This document shows, piece after piece, positions 1 through 9,649 of a DNA stretch of 10,024 bases. This DNA is from Burkholderiaceae bacterium (lineage in GTDB: Bacteria > Pseudomonadota > Gammaproteobacteria > Burkholderiales > Burkholderiaceae_D). The stretch is from NCBI GenBank assembly GCA_019752915.1, contig JAIELO010000068.1:1-10024 (forward strand), written 5' to 3'. A program made the position numbers and the translations under genes. The notes beneath the pieces were generated by a model, which did no database searches, had not been told where the DNA came from, and saw only the letters and a program-made list of their open reading frames with translations. Within the stretch, counting starts at the first letter, position 1; each line of letters starts with the position of its first letter.

Positions 1-1
1 G

Positions 2-3396
<3,395 letters not shown>

Positions 3397-3400
<4 letters not shown>

Positions 3401-4503
3401 GTATCACCGCACGCAAACCGGTCATTCTGGTGGTTGACGATACGCCGGAAAAATTAACGCTGATGAGTGATCTGCTGTCAGAGCAGTACACCGTGAAGGT
3501 CGCGCCGAGTGGCCAGCGTGCCTTGAAAATCGCCCAGGGTGACAAGGCGCCCGACCTGATTCTGCTGGACGTGATGATGCCGGAGATGGATGGCTACGAA
3601 GTGTGCCGCCGGCTCAAGGCCGATCCCGTTTCGGCCGGTATCCCGGTGATTTTCCTGACCGCGAAAACCGAGCGCGAAGATGAGCAGATGGGCTTTGATC
3701 TGGGAGCGGTGGATTACATCACCAAACCGGTCAGCCCGCCGATCGTGCTGGCACGCGTGCAGACCCATCTCGCGCTGAAAGCGTCGGCCGACTTCCTGCG
3801 CGACCAGAACGCCTACCTTGAACAGGAAGTCCAGCGCCGTACCGACGAAGTGCAGGCGCTGCAGGATGTGACGATTCTGATCATGGCCTCGCTGGCGGAA
3901 ACCCGCGATAACGAAACCGGTAACCATATTCTGCGCACCCAGCACTATGTGAAACTGCTGGCCGAATATCTGGTGCCGCATCCGCGCTTCAATGCCACGC
4001 TGACGCCGCGCTATATCACCCAGCTGTTCAAATCGGCGCCGCTGCACGACATCGGCAAAGTCGGCATTCCCGATCGTATTTTGCTCAAACCGGGCAAGCT
4101 CGATCCGGACGAATTCGAGATCATGAAAACCCACACCACGCTGGGGCGCAACGCCATCGTGCATGCGGAATTAGGACTGGGCGTGAATGTGCCGTTTCTG
4201 GAAACTGCCAAAGAAATCTGCTATTCGCACCAGGAGAAATGGGATGGCAGCGGTTATCCGGAGGGACTGGCCGGTGACGCAATTCCGCTGTCGGCCCGTT
4301 TGATGGCGGTGGCCGATGTGTATGATGCGCTGATTTCGCGGCGCGCCTACAAGGCGCCGAAGACCCATGAAGAGGCGCTGGCGATTATGCAGCAGGGACG
4401 CGGCAGCCACTTCGATGCCGACATCCTCGACGCCTTCCTGACCCTGCAGACAGAATTTCGTGCCATTGCGGCGCGCTACGCCGACGAGGATCAGGCGGTG
4501 TGA
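3397..4503 (+). CDS. Response regulator, REC plus HD-GYP c-di-GMP phosphodiesterase (RpfG-like)
   Basis: This 368-residue cytoplasmic regulator is predicted to hydrolyse cyclic di-GMP when its receiver is phosphorylated. The receiver (about 8-125) is canonical: acidic pair D14/D15, phospho-acceptor D58 in LLDVMMPEMDG, T88 and K110. A helical linker (about 128-158) joins it to the HD-GYP domain. There ETGNH (E173, H177), HDIGK (H217, D218), H278 and DGSGYP (G286-P288) form the metal site and signature motif, so it should be active. The ATG at 3397 overlaps the kinase stop by 4 bases, with AAGGA at 3386-3390 six bases upstream. This supports translational coupling and a cognate pair. REC/HD-GYP architecture and length match RpfG-type proteins. 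The physiological output (biofilm, motility, secretion) cannot be read from sequence. Confidence 0.95.
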
Positions 4504-4512
4504 CGCTGTTTC

Positions 4513-4543
4513 CCGTGCTGCTGCCGCAGCGGCAGCAGCACGG
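4513..4543. terminator. Perfect hairpin between convergent genes, probable bidirectional transcription end
   Basis: A perfect 13-bp inverted repeat (CCGTGCTGCTGCC, loop GCAGC, then its exact complement) lies 9 bases after the HD-GYP stop and 6 bases before the stop of the convergent binding-protein gene. Neither side is followed by a T-run, so it is not a textbook intrinsic terminator. It may instead block 3' exonucleases after Rho-dependent termination. Confidence 0.6.
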
Positions 4544-4549
4544 CTTGCA

Positions 4550-5689
4550 TCAGTAGCTGGTGATAGCGGATGGCTGACCGCCTTTGAAGTTAAAGATCGT
4601 CACGGGCGACTGCTTCATATCGCCGCGTGCATCGAAGCTGTAGCTGCCCGCCACACCTTTGTATTCGCCGCCACTGATTACCGCGCCGACCTTTTGCGGG
4701 TCGAGCGAATTGGCCTTCTGCATGGCCTGCGCATACATCATGGTGGCGTCGTAGTAGGCTGCTGCATACACGTCGGCATCCTGCTTGAAACGTGCTTTGA
4801 AGCGCGCCTTGAAGGCCGGGCCGCTGGCGGCCTTGTCGAGAATCGCGCCGCCCTGCGAGCACAGCACGTTTTCACCGACAGCCTCGCCACCGAGTTTGCC
4901 CATCTCCGCCGTGCAGATGGTGTCGCCGCCCAGCAGCTTGGCGTTGATGCCCAGTTGCTTCATCTGACGCGCCATCGGCGCGCCTTGCGGAGCATAGCCG
5001 CCGAAGAAGATCGCTTCGACTTTTTTGGTTTTCAGCTTGGTCAGAATGGCGCTGAAGTCGAACGATTTATCGGTAGTGAATTCGTGGCCTGCAACCGTCA
5101 TGCCGGAAGCCTTGGCCTGCTTCTTGAATTCTTCTGCCACACCCTGACCGAAGGCAGTGCGGTCATCGATCACGGCCACCGTTTTCAGTTTCAGTTCACT
5201 GGCAGCATACAGCGCCATTTTCCCGCCCAGTTGCGAGTCGCTGGCATTGACGCGGAACAGACCCTTATAGCCTTGCTGGGTCAGTTTCGGATTGGTGGCA
5301 ACGCTGGCGATCAGCACACCGGCATCGTTGTAGGCGCGCGAAGCAGGAATCGCCACGCCCGAGTTGTAGGGGCCGACTACGAACTTCACGCCCTGATCGA
5401 TCAGCTTCTGGGCCGCAGCGACACCGGCTTTCGGATCGCCCTGATCATCTTCCGATTGCAGCTCGAAGCGGATTTTTTTGCCAGCCACGGTAATCGGTTT
5501 GGCATTCAGCTCCTCGACCGCCAGTCGTGCACCACTTTCATTGTCCTTACCAGAGAAAGCCTGCGCACCGGACAGCGGGCCACTGTGGCCAATTTTGACG
5601 ATCATGTCCTGAGCCTGAGCCTGAGCGTGGGTCTGGGCGCCAGTGGCGGCCAGCATTGCTGCGGCCAGTGCGAGGTGCTTCAATTTCAT
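4550..5689 (-). CDS. Periplasmic branched-chain amino acid ABC transporter binding protein (LivK-like)
   Basis: This 379-residue type I periplasmic binding protein should capture leucine, isoleucine, valine or a related amino acid for an ABC importer. The N-terminus is a Sec signal peptide: basic MKLK, a hydrophobic Ala/Leu core, then cleavage near Ala-X-Ala at about residues 22-27. The mature start VKIGHSGPLSG is typical of the family, as are GKDNESGARLAVEELNA, GPYNSGVAIPASRAYNDAG and DDRTAFGQGVAEEF. Length is normal. The ATG at 5689 is preceded by GGAG (5695-5698) at suitable spacing. No permease or ATPase genes (LivH, LivM, LivG, LivF) lie beside it, so it must use components encoded elsewhere or act as an accessory binding protein. 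Exact ligand is unknown, and family members also bind amides or other amino acids. Confidence 0.93.
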   Translation of the reverse strand: MKLKHLALAAAMLAATGAQTHAQAQAQDMIVKIGHSGPLSGAQAFSGKDNESGARLAVEELNAKPITVAGKKIRFELQSEDDQGDPKAGVAAAQKLIDQGVKFVVGPYNSGVAIPASRAYNDAGVLIASVATNPKLTQQGYKGLFRVNASDSQLGGKMALYAASELKLKTVAVIDDRTAFGQGVAEEFKKQAKASGMTVAGHEFTTDKSFDFSAILTKLKTKKVEAIFFGGYAPQGAPMARQMKQLGINAKLLGGDTICTAEMGKLGGEAVGENVLCSQGGAILDKAASGPAFKARFKARFKQDADVYAAAYYDATMMYAQAMQKANSLDPQKVGAVISGGEYKGVAGSYSFDARGDMKQSPVTIFNFKGGQPSAITSY

Positions 5690-5723
5690 GGGATCTCCGG
5701 AGTTAGGTGTGGTGAATTGATTG

Positions 5724-5758
5724 CACGATTATCGCTAAAAACGCAAAAGATTATCGTG
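5724..5758 (-). promoter_or_regulatory. Repeated GATTATCG boxes upstream of the binding-protein gene (candidate operator/promoter)
   Basis: The 8-mer GATTATCG occurs at 5727-5734 and 5749-5756, offset by 22 bp, about two helical turns. The gene-proximal copy extends to CGATTATCG, a perfect palindrome around one base. Outer bases add an inverted pair, CACGAT (5724-5729) and ATCGTG (5753-5758). Read on the minus strand each box contains GATAAT, a good -10 hexamer, but no convincing -35 lies at the right distance. The site is 35-70 bases upstream of the start codon, which suits a regulator of the transport gene. The regulator is not identifiable. Confidence 0.35.
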
Positions 5759-5823
5759 TGACTTGGGTCGTACATGGGGCTTTTTTGTGCGCTGGCGCTG
5801 AAAAATCGCGCTGGCACCCGAAT

Positions 5824-6933
5824 TTAATTCGGCCACTGGCTTGGCGCGAACCAGCGCCGCACATGCTCTGCCACGGTCGCCGGGGCAATTGCCGTCATAC
5901 AGGGGCAGGGCACCGCCAGTTTGCTGGCGGCCGTGTCGATACGGCGCTCGCCGCGGCAGCGCACCTGACTGTGGATCACGCTGGCCGAGGCACCCAGCGG
6001 ACGCCAGCGCCGTACATCGCTCTGGCGCGACTGGAACAGTCCCAGGGTATGGATGCCCAGCGCTGCGGCCAGATGCAGCGGTCCGGTACTGCCAGCGATC
6101 AGGCCATCGCAGGCACTGATAAAGCCCATGAATTCGGTGAGCGACATCTGCCCTACCAGATCTGTCACATTGGCCGCGCCGGCATGGCGCTGCAATAGCG
6201 GCTGCAGGCTGGCCCGGTCTTCGGCAGTGCCGCAGATGAACCACTGGACTTGCTGCGGGTCGATAGCGTTGATCAGCTCTGAATAGAACATCAGAGGCCA
6301 CTGGTGCGAACGTGCCGTGACCAGCGCCGGGCTGAGGATCACGCTGCGCCGGCCTTGTGCGTAACGGGCCGGATGCAGGCGTGCGGCCGCCTCGGCGCCG
6401 GCCACTGTCGTTGTAGGTGGCGAGAGGCGGCACAGCGCCGGAATTTCGGCGTCGTCTTCCACCACAATTCCCAGCGGGCGCAGATACTGCAGGTCGAGCA
6501 GGCGTTTATTCAGACCGGAGTTGGGCGAGGAGATCGGCACCAGATGGGTGCAGCGGCGCCAGTTATACAGGCGGAACAGGGAGCCGATCCGGATCGGCAG
6601 CGCCGCATCGTAGGCGCATTGCGCCAGCCGCCGGCACGGATTGACCTGAATGAAAATATCGGGATGGACGGTGGCCAGTAGCGCTGTCAGTTCTTGCGGG
6701 TCTTCCGGCGCGGCATAGACTTCATCGACATCCGGGCAGTGCCGCGCAATTTCGGCGGTGCGGCGATTGGTCAGCAAAATCACGGTGCAGCGCGGATCAT
6801 GCCGTTTCAGGGCGGCGGCCATCGGCAGGCTGATAACCAGATCGCCCAGCTGGGTGGTTTTTGCCAGCATGATGCGCTGGCCTGCGGCCTGCGCTGCGGG
6901 CGGTAAAGGCTGCAGCTTCGGGAAAAACGCCAT
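5824..6933 (-). CDS. Glycosyltransferase family 9 (heptosyltransferase-like)
   Basis: This 369-residue enzyme resembles ADP-heptose:LPS heptosyltransferases, which add heptose to the inner core of lipopolysaccharide at the cytoplasmic face of the inner membrane. The N-terminal domain opens with RIMLAKTTQLGDLVISLP, where G30-D31 matches the family's catalytic Asp region. The C-terminal nucleotide-sugar domain has GSTGPLHLAAALG (residues 281-293) and a Cys-containing tail (C326, C343, C345) ending in the usual helix. I chose the ATG at 6933 because GGAG (6945-6948) stands 11 bases upstream. Alternative in-frame ATGs at 6972 and 6978 have no Shine-Dalgarno sequence. Terminator 7029-7058 separates it from the operon upstream, so it needs its own promoter. 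No other LPS or capsule gene is nearby, so donor and acceptor are uncertain. Confidence 0.9.
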   Translation of the reverse strand: MAFFPKLQPLPPAAQAAGQRIMLAKTTQLGDLVISLPMAAALKRHDPRCTVILLTNRRTAEIARHCPDVDEVYAAPEDPQELTALLATVHPDIFIQVNPCRRLAQCAYDAALPIRIGSLFRLYNWRRCTHLVPISSPNSGLNKRLLDLQYLRPLGIVVEDDAEIPALCRLSPPTTTVAGAEAAARLHPARYAQGRRSVILSPALVTARSHQWPLMFYSELINAIDPQQVQWFICGTAEDRASLQPLLQRHAGAANVTDLVGQMSLTEFMGFISACDGLIAGSTGPLHLAAALGIHTLGLFQSRQSDVRRWRPLGASASVIHSQVRCRGERRIDTAASKLAVPCPCMTAIAPATVAEHVRRWFAPSQWPN

Positions 6934-6997
6934 GATCGAAAATACTCCGTGTGTCCGCAGGAAGTATCGCATATTCATGGCCCGTACTGCAGGGCGA

Positions 6998-7025
6998 ATT
7001 GTATCGGCGTCTTTACACCTGGCCA
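6998..7025 (-). promoter_or_regulatory. Possible sigma-70 promoter for the GT9 gene
   Basis: Minus-strand TACAAT (6998-7003, 5 of 6 to consensus) has TGGCCA (7020-7025, 4 of 6) 16 bp upstream. Transcription would start near 6991, giving a leader of about 58 nt. The position just after the terminator at 7029-7058 makes sense for an independently expressed gene, but the -35 is weak. Confidence 0.35.
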
Positions 7026-7028
7026 GAC

Positions 7029-7058
7029 AAAAAAAAGCCCGCAACAGTGGGTGCGGGC
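7029..7058 (-). terminator. Rho-independent terminator on the minus strand
   Basis: Read on the minus strand, GCCCGCA, an 8-base loop and TGCGGGC form a perfect 7-bp GC-rich stem, followed directly by eight T residues (7036-7029). This is a textbook intrinsic terminator. It would end the ohrR/dioxygenase transcript and also any RNA begun at the promoter at 7099-7127. Confidence 0.9.
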
Positions 7059-7092
7059 GGAGTTCCAATGTCTGGCGACAATCGGAGGAGAC
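7029..7092 (-). ncRNA. Candidate small RNA, about 64 nt, with CUCCUCC 5' region
   Basis: A promoter at 7099-7127 predicts a start at 7092 (G), and the intrinsic terminator ends near 7029, giving a roughly 64-nt transcript with no coding capacity. The predicted fold is: an unpaired 5' end with CUCCUCC (7090-7084); stem-loop one from CCGAUUGUC (7085-7077), loop GCCA and GACAUUGG (7072-7065), eight pairs with one bulged U; an AACUCC linker; then the terminator hairpin and U-tail. CUCCUCC complements a Shine-Dalgarno sequence, a common seed in trans-acting sRNAs. It could instead be the 3' untranslated end of the dioxygenase mRNA, or a premature-termination leader of the GT9 gene. No match to a named RNA family is claimed. 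Confidence 0.45.
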
Positions 7093-7098
7093 AGCTTT

Positions 7099-7127
7099 AC
7101 TATAGTCGCATTTATGGTGCAGTGCAA
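7099..7127 (-). promoter_or_regulatory. Sigma-70-like promoter upstream of the intergenic terminator
   Basis: On the minus strand TTGCAC (7127-7122) and TATAGT (7104-7099, 5 of 6) are separated by exactly 17 bp. The -35 matches consensus at only 3 of 6 positions, but in the important TTG. The only sequence downstream before the terminator is about 64 noncoding bases. The rest of the gap between the GT9 and dioxygenase genes (7128-7211) shows nothing I can assign. Confidence 0.5.
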
Positions 7128-7211
7128 TACCGTAGAACTACGCTGTCGATCTTGCCATCATTTCAAAAAGTTAAAGTGTGATGTTGCGCTGCATCGGGCG
7201 CGCACCAGCGC

Positions 7212-7949
7212 TCAGGGCTGGCCCTGGAAACCGTTGCTGCGCCAGGTCAGTACCAGCGTATCGCGGTGGCCGTAGCCGGCCAGCGGCTGGATCGGCGTCG
7301 ATTCATGGATCACGGCGGCATCGTCCAGCAGCAGCAGGGTCCACGGTTCGCTCATGGTGAAGCGTTTGCCGTTCGGGCCATCGGCTTCGAACAGGCGCGA
7401 CTCACCACCCTTGATGTCCTGACGGCTGATCAGCATCACGGCGACAAAGTCGACCCCGTCGCGGTGTGCGCCTTCCGGGGTGGGGCGGCCGATACCGTCG
7501 GTGGTGTCGATGCGGAACTGGTGCGCCTCCACGTACCATGGCGTGTCAGTGCGGCGCGCCGCGCTGCACAGCTGCCCCAGCCCCTGCAGCAGTGCCGTCC
7601 AGCCCGGCAGTGCGACGGTGGCCGGCTGCATCGGTTCGAACAGCCGGTTCATGCCGCCGTGCAGGGCGTTGTATTCCAGCGGTTGCCAGTGCGGACGGTG
7701 CGCAGTCTGGCGCAGTTCGCTGCCGTGCTGGATAAAGCAGGCGTGGCGCCGGCGCCGGTAGCGCCCGCCGTCTTTCATGTACAGGTCCGGGCACAGCTCA
7801 TCCCAGCTGGGAATCAGTTGATTGAGCGTGGCCAGCGGAACGCCGGCCAGTGCCGCCAGATCCTGCGGCGGCAGGATGGCGTAGCCGTCCTTGCGCAAGG
7901 CCTCGGCCATTTGCGAGGGATGGGTGTAGAACGGGGCAGGACTGGTCAT
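7212..7949 (-). CDS. 2-oxoglutarate/Fe(II) dioxygenase family protein
   Basis: This 245-residue soluble protein resembles the bacterial 2OG-Fe dioxygenase family that includes amino acid hydroxylases such as isoleucine dioxygenase. These enzymes couple decarboxylation of 2-oxoglutarate to substrate hydroxylation. The predicted iron triad is H162-x-D164 in [13 protein letters not shown] plus the distal H215 in [10 protein letters not shown]237 in TLVLTWRS is a candidate 2-oxoglutarate anchor. Other landmarks are [10 protein letters not shown] (61-70) and VEAHQFRID (140-148). The ATG at 7949 is 8 bases after the ohrR stop with no clear Shine-Dalgarno sequence, suggesting translational coupling to ohrR. 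Co-transcription implies induction by organic peroxides through OhrR. Substrate is unknown. A longer in-frame reading reaching base 8474 exists but only shadows ohrR. Confidence 0.87.
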   Translation of the reverse strand: MTSPAPFYTHPSQMAEALRKDGYAILPPQDLAALAGVPLATLNQLIPSWDELCPDLYMKDGGRYRRRRHACFIQHGSELRQTAHRPHWQPLEYNALHGGMNRLFEPMQPATVALPGWTALLQGLGQLCSAARRTDTPWYVEAHQFRIDTTDGIGRPTPEGAHRDGVDFVAVMLISRQDIKGGESRLFEADGPNGKRFTMSEPWTLLLLDDAAVIHESTPIQPLAGYGHRDTLVLTWRSNGFQGQP

Positions 7950-7957
7950 AGTGTGTT

Positions 7958-8410
7958 TCAGTTGAGGGACATCAGGCTGGCGCGCAAGGCATCCAGTTGT
8001 GTTTTCATGCCGACCACCTGGTCGACGCTGCACTGGGTGGCCTGCAGGATGGCCGGCGGCAGCTTGGCGGCCTCGTGGCGCAGCGCATCGCCCTGCGGCG
8101 TCAGGCTGATGATGACTTGCCGTTCGTCGCTGGCGGCGCGGGTGCGCGTCAGCAGCCCGGCCTGTTCCATGCGTTTCAGCAGCGGCGTCAGGGTGGCCGA
8201 GTCCAGATACAGGCGTTCGCCGACTTCGGAGACGGTCAGTTCGTTGCGTTCCCACAGCACCATCATTACCAGATATTGCGAGTAGGTCAGCCCCATGCCG
8301 CGTAATAACTTGCGGTAGAGCTTGCTCATGGCCAGCGAGGTTGAGTACAGCGCAAAGCACAGTTGCTGGTCGAGTTGCGGGACGGCGGATGGGGGCAGTT
8401 TCGGATTCAT
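7958..8410 (-). CDS. ohrR: MarR-family organic hydroperoxide sensor/repressor, two-cysteine type
   Basis: This 150-residue winged-helix repressor belongs to the OhrR branch of MarR proteins, which release DNA when an N-terminal cysteine is oxidised by organic hydroperoxide. The sensing motif QLCFALYST supplies C18. Y32 and Y43 keep the +14 and +25 spacing of the two tyrosines that contact the cysteine in Bacillus OhrR. A second cysteine, C127 near the C-terminus, makes it a two-Cys sensor like the Xanthomonas type, forming an intersubunit disulfide. The DNA-binding wing carries [13 protein letters not shown] and RAASDERQV. The start is forced: an in-frame TAG lies a few codons upstream, and the next ATG would remove C18. 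The usual partner ohr is absent. The downstream gene encodes a dioxygenase. Confidence 0.93.
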   Translation of the reverse strand: MNPKLPPSAVPQLDQQLCFALYSTSLAMSKLYRKLLRGMGLTYSQYLVMMVLWERNELTVSEVGERLYLDSATLTPLLKRMEQAGLLTRTRAASDERQVIISLTPQGDALRHEAAKLPPAILQATQCSVDQVVGMKTQLDALRASLMSLN

Positions 8411-8416
8411 CCGTCC

Positions 8417-8445
8417 AGTATAAGTAGTGCGCTATATGATTGCAA
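8417..8445 (-). promoter_or_regulatory. Sigma-70 promoter of ohrR, predicted start at or next to the ATG
   Basis: On the minus strand TTGCAA (8445-8440, 4 of 6) and TATACT (8422-8417, 5 of 6) are separated by exactly 17 bp. Counting from the -10, +1 falls on the A of the ohrR ATG at 8410. The only purine-rich stretch, GGACGG, abuts the ATG and cannot act as a normal Shine-Dalgarno sequence, so a leaderless message is likely. Confidence 0.6.
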
Positions 8446-8455
8446 GCAAGCATAG
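8432..8455. promoter_or_regulatory. Candidate OhrR operator overlapping the ohrR -35
   Basis: An imperfect inverted repeat pairs CTATATGATTGC (8432-8443) with GCAAGCATAG (8446-8455) around a central AA. Apart from two extra bases and one mismatch the arms are complementary. It covers the ohrR -35 hexamer (8440-8445), where repressor binding would block polymerase, and it also lies in the divergent control region of the HD-GYP gene. Autorepression is usual for OhrR. The exact box is inferred. Confidence 0.4.
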
Positions 8456-8463
8456 AAATATGT

Positions 8464-8494
8464 TTGGCTGGCAAATTCTGTCGGTTACTATAAC
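8464..8494 (+). promoter_or_regulatory. Weak candidate promoter for the second HD-GYP gene
   Basis: TTGGCT (8464-8469) is followed by TACTAT (8486-8491, 16-bp spacer) or the overlapping TATAAC (8489-8494, 19-bp spacer). Neither is a strong match, but an independent promoter must exist because the gene is divergent from ohrR. The site lies next to the candidate OhrR operator. Confidence 0.3.
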
Positions 8495-8524
8495 GGTAAG
8501 GATTAACCTCGGGAGTGGCAGCAG

Positions 8525-9637
8525 ATGAACACCAAGAAGGCCATCGTACTGATCGCCGATGCGGCAGCAGAGAACCTGATTCTGATGAACGGGATGCTGC
8601 AGGAACACTACGAGGTGCAACTGGCGAATCAGGGTGCCGGCGTGCTGCAATTGATGCAGCAGGTGCCGCGTCCGCAACTGGTGCTGCTCGATACGGCGTT
8701 GCCCGACATGGATGGTTACAGCGTCTGCCAGCAACTCAAGTCCAGTCCCGATACGGCGGAAATTCCCGTGATTTTCCTGCAACAGCAGCCCGACGAAGCG
8801 CGCGCCTTGCGGGCCGGTGCTGCCGATGTGGTGCTGAAGCCGCTGGTGGCCGAGGTGCTGCGCGCGCGCGTGGCCACCCATGTGCAGTGGCGCCAGTCGC
8901 GCGAGCTGCTCAAGCAGCAGCGCAATCTGCTCGAACATGTGGTCGAAGAGGTGACGGCGGAACTGAGCCAGATGCTCGATGCGATGATCTGGGCGCTGGC
9001 CTCGCTGGCCGAAACGCGCGAATACGAAACTGCCAACCACCTGCGCCGCGTGCAGCATTATGTGGCGGCGCTGGGGCGCCAGTTGCGCCACCATCCGCGC
9101 TTTGCCGATGAACTGAGCGAAGCCAATATCAAGGCGCTGTTCAAGGCCGCACCACTGCACGATATTGGCAAGGTGTCGATTCCCGACGCGATTCTGCTCA
9201 AGCCGGACCGCCTGACCCAGGCCGAATTCGAGGTCGTTAAACTGCATACCGTGTATGGTCGCGACGCCATTGTGGCGGTAGAAAACCAGCTGGGTTATTC
9301 GAATACCTTCCTGCGCTTTGCGCGCGAGATCACCTACTCGCACCAGGAAAAATATGACGGCAGCGGCTATCCCCAAGGCTTGCAAGGCGATGCGATTCCG
9401 CTCTCGGCCAGACTGATGGCGGTGGCCGATGTGTACGACGCACTGATCTCTAAGCGGGTCTACAAACCGGCCTTCAGCCACGAGACAGCGATGGAGATGA
9501 TCCGCCAGTCCAGCGGTGAACATTTTGACCCGGATGTGGCCGATGCGATGCTGATCATTGAAGAGGAATTCATGGAGATCGCTGCCCGTTACCGTGATGA
9601 CGAGGAAGCTGTGCCGGTTCCCGTTACTGCTGACTAG
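8525..9637 (+). CDS. HD-GYP c-di-GMP phosphodiesterase with degenerate receiver domain
   Basis: This 370-residue paralogue of the protein at 3397-4503 has the same REC-linker-HD-GYP order. Its HD-GYP catalytic motifs are intact: ETANH, HDIGK (H212, D213), SHQEK and DGSGYP (G281-P283), so cyclic di-GMP hydrolysis is expected. The receiver is altered. The second residue of the acidic pair is Ala (D12-A13), the conserved Thr is replaced by Q86, and the loop before K105 is about three residues shorter, while D56 and K105 remain. Phosphorylation may therefore be weak or absent, making this a pseudo-receiver or constitutive form. The ATG at 8525 has GGGAG at 8511-8515. The gene is divergent from ohrR and is followed after 12 bases by a CHASE sensor gene, probably in one operon. 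Confidence 0.93.
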   Translation: MNTKKAIVLIADAAAENLILMNGMLQEHYEVQLANQGAGVLQLMQQVPRPQLVLLDTALPDMDGYSVCQQLKSSPDTAEIPVIFLQQQPDEARALRAGAADVVLKPLVAEVLRARVATHVQWRQSRELLKQQRNLLEHVVEEVTAELSQMLDAMIWALASLAETREYETANHLRRVQHYVAALGRQLRHHPRFADELSEANIKALFKAAPLHDIGKVSIPDAILLKPDRLTQAEFEVVKLHTVYGRDAIVAVENQLGYSNTFLRFAREITYSHQEKYDGSGYPQGLQGDAIPLSARLMAVADVYDALISKRVYKPAFSHETAMEMIRQSSGEHFDPDVADAMLIIEEEFMEIAARYRDDEEAVPVPVTAD

Positions 9638-9649
9638 GTGGCTGCCCAC

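Noticed and set aside
4460..5761. 433-codon plus-strand open frame opposite the binding-protein gene
   Set aside because: It overlaps the HD-GYP 3' end and the whole antisense transporter gene, spans the intergenic hairpin, and has no ribosome-binding site or recognisable domain.
5781..5823. Possible terminator after the GT9 gene, around GCGCTGGC and short A/T runs
   Set aside because: The two GCGCTGGC copies (5789-5796 and 5808-5815) are direct repeats, not inverted, so they cannot form a stem with each other. No hairpin precedes the T-runs on either strand.
6934..7068. Longer N-terminus for the GT9 protein, starting at 6972, 6978 or 7068
   Set aside because: The added residues do not look like the family, the longest version would run through the terminator hairpin, and only the ATG at 6933 has a GGAG upstream.
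7114..7275. Small plus-strand frame encoding a Cys-rich peptide with CxxC (about 53 residues), reminiscent of zinc-ribbon proteins
   Set aside because: No Shine-Dalgarno sequence near the ATG at 7114. It crosses the minus-strand promoter and the antisense 3' end of the dioxygenase gene, and the Cys pattern is too short to assign.
8470..8485. Possible sigma-54 element (TGGCAA) upstream of the second HD-GYP gene
   Set aside because: The -12 GC dinucleotide is absent at the required spacing, so the sigma-54 consensus is not met.
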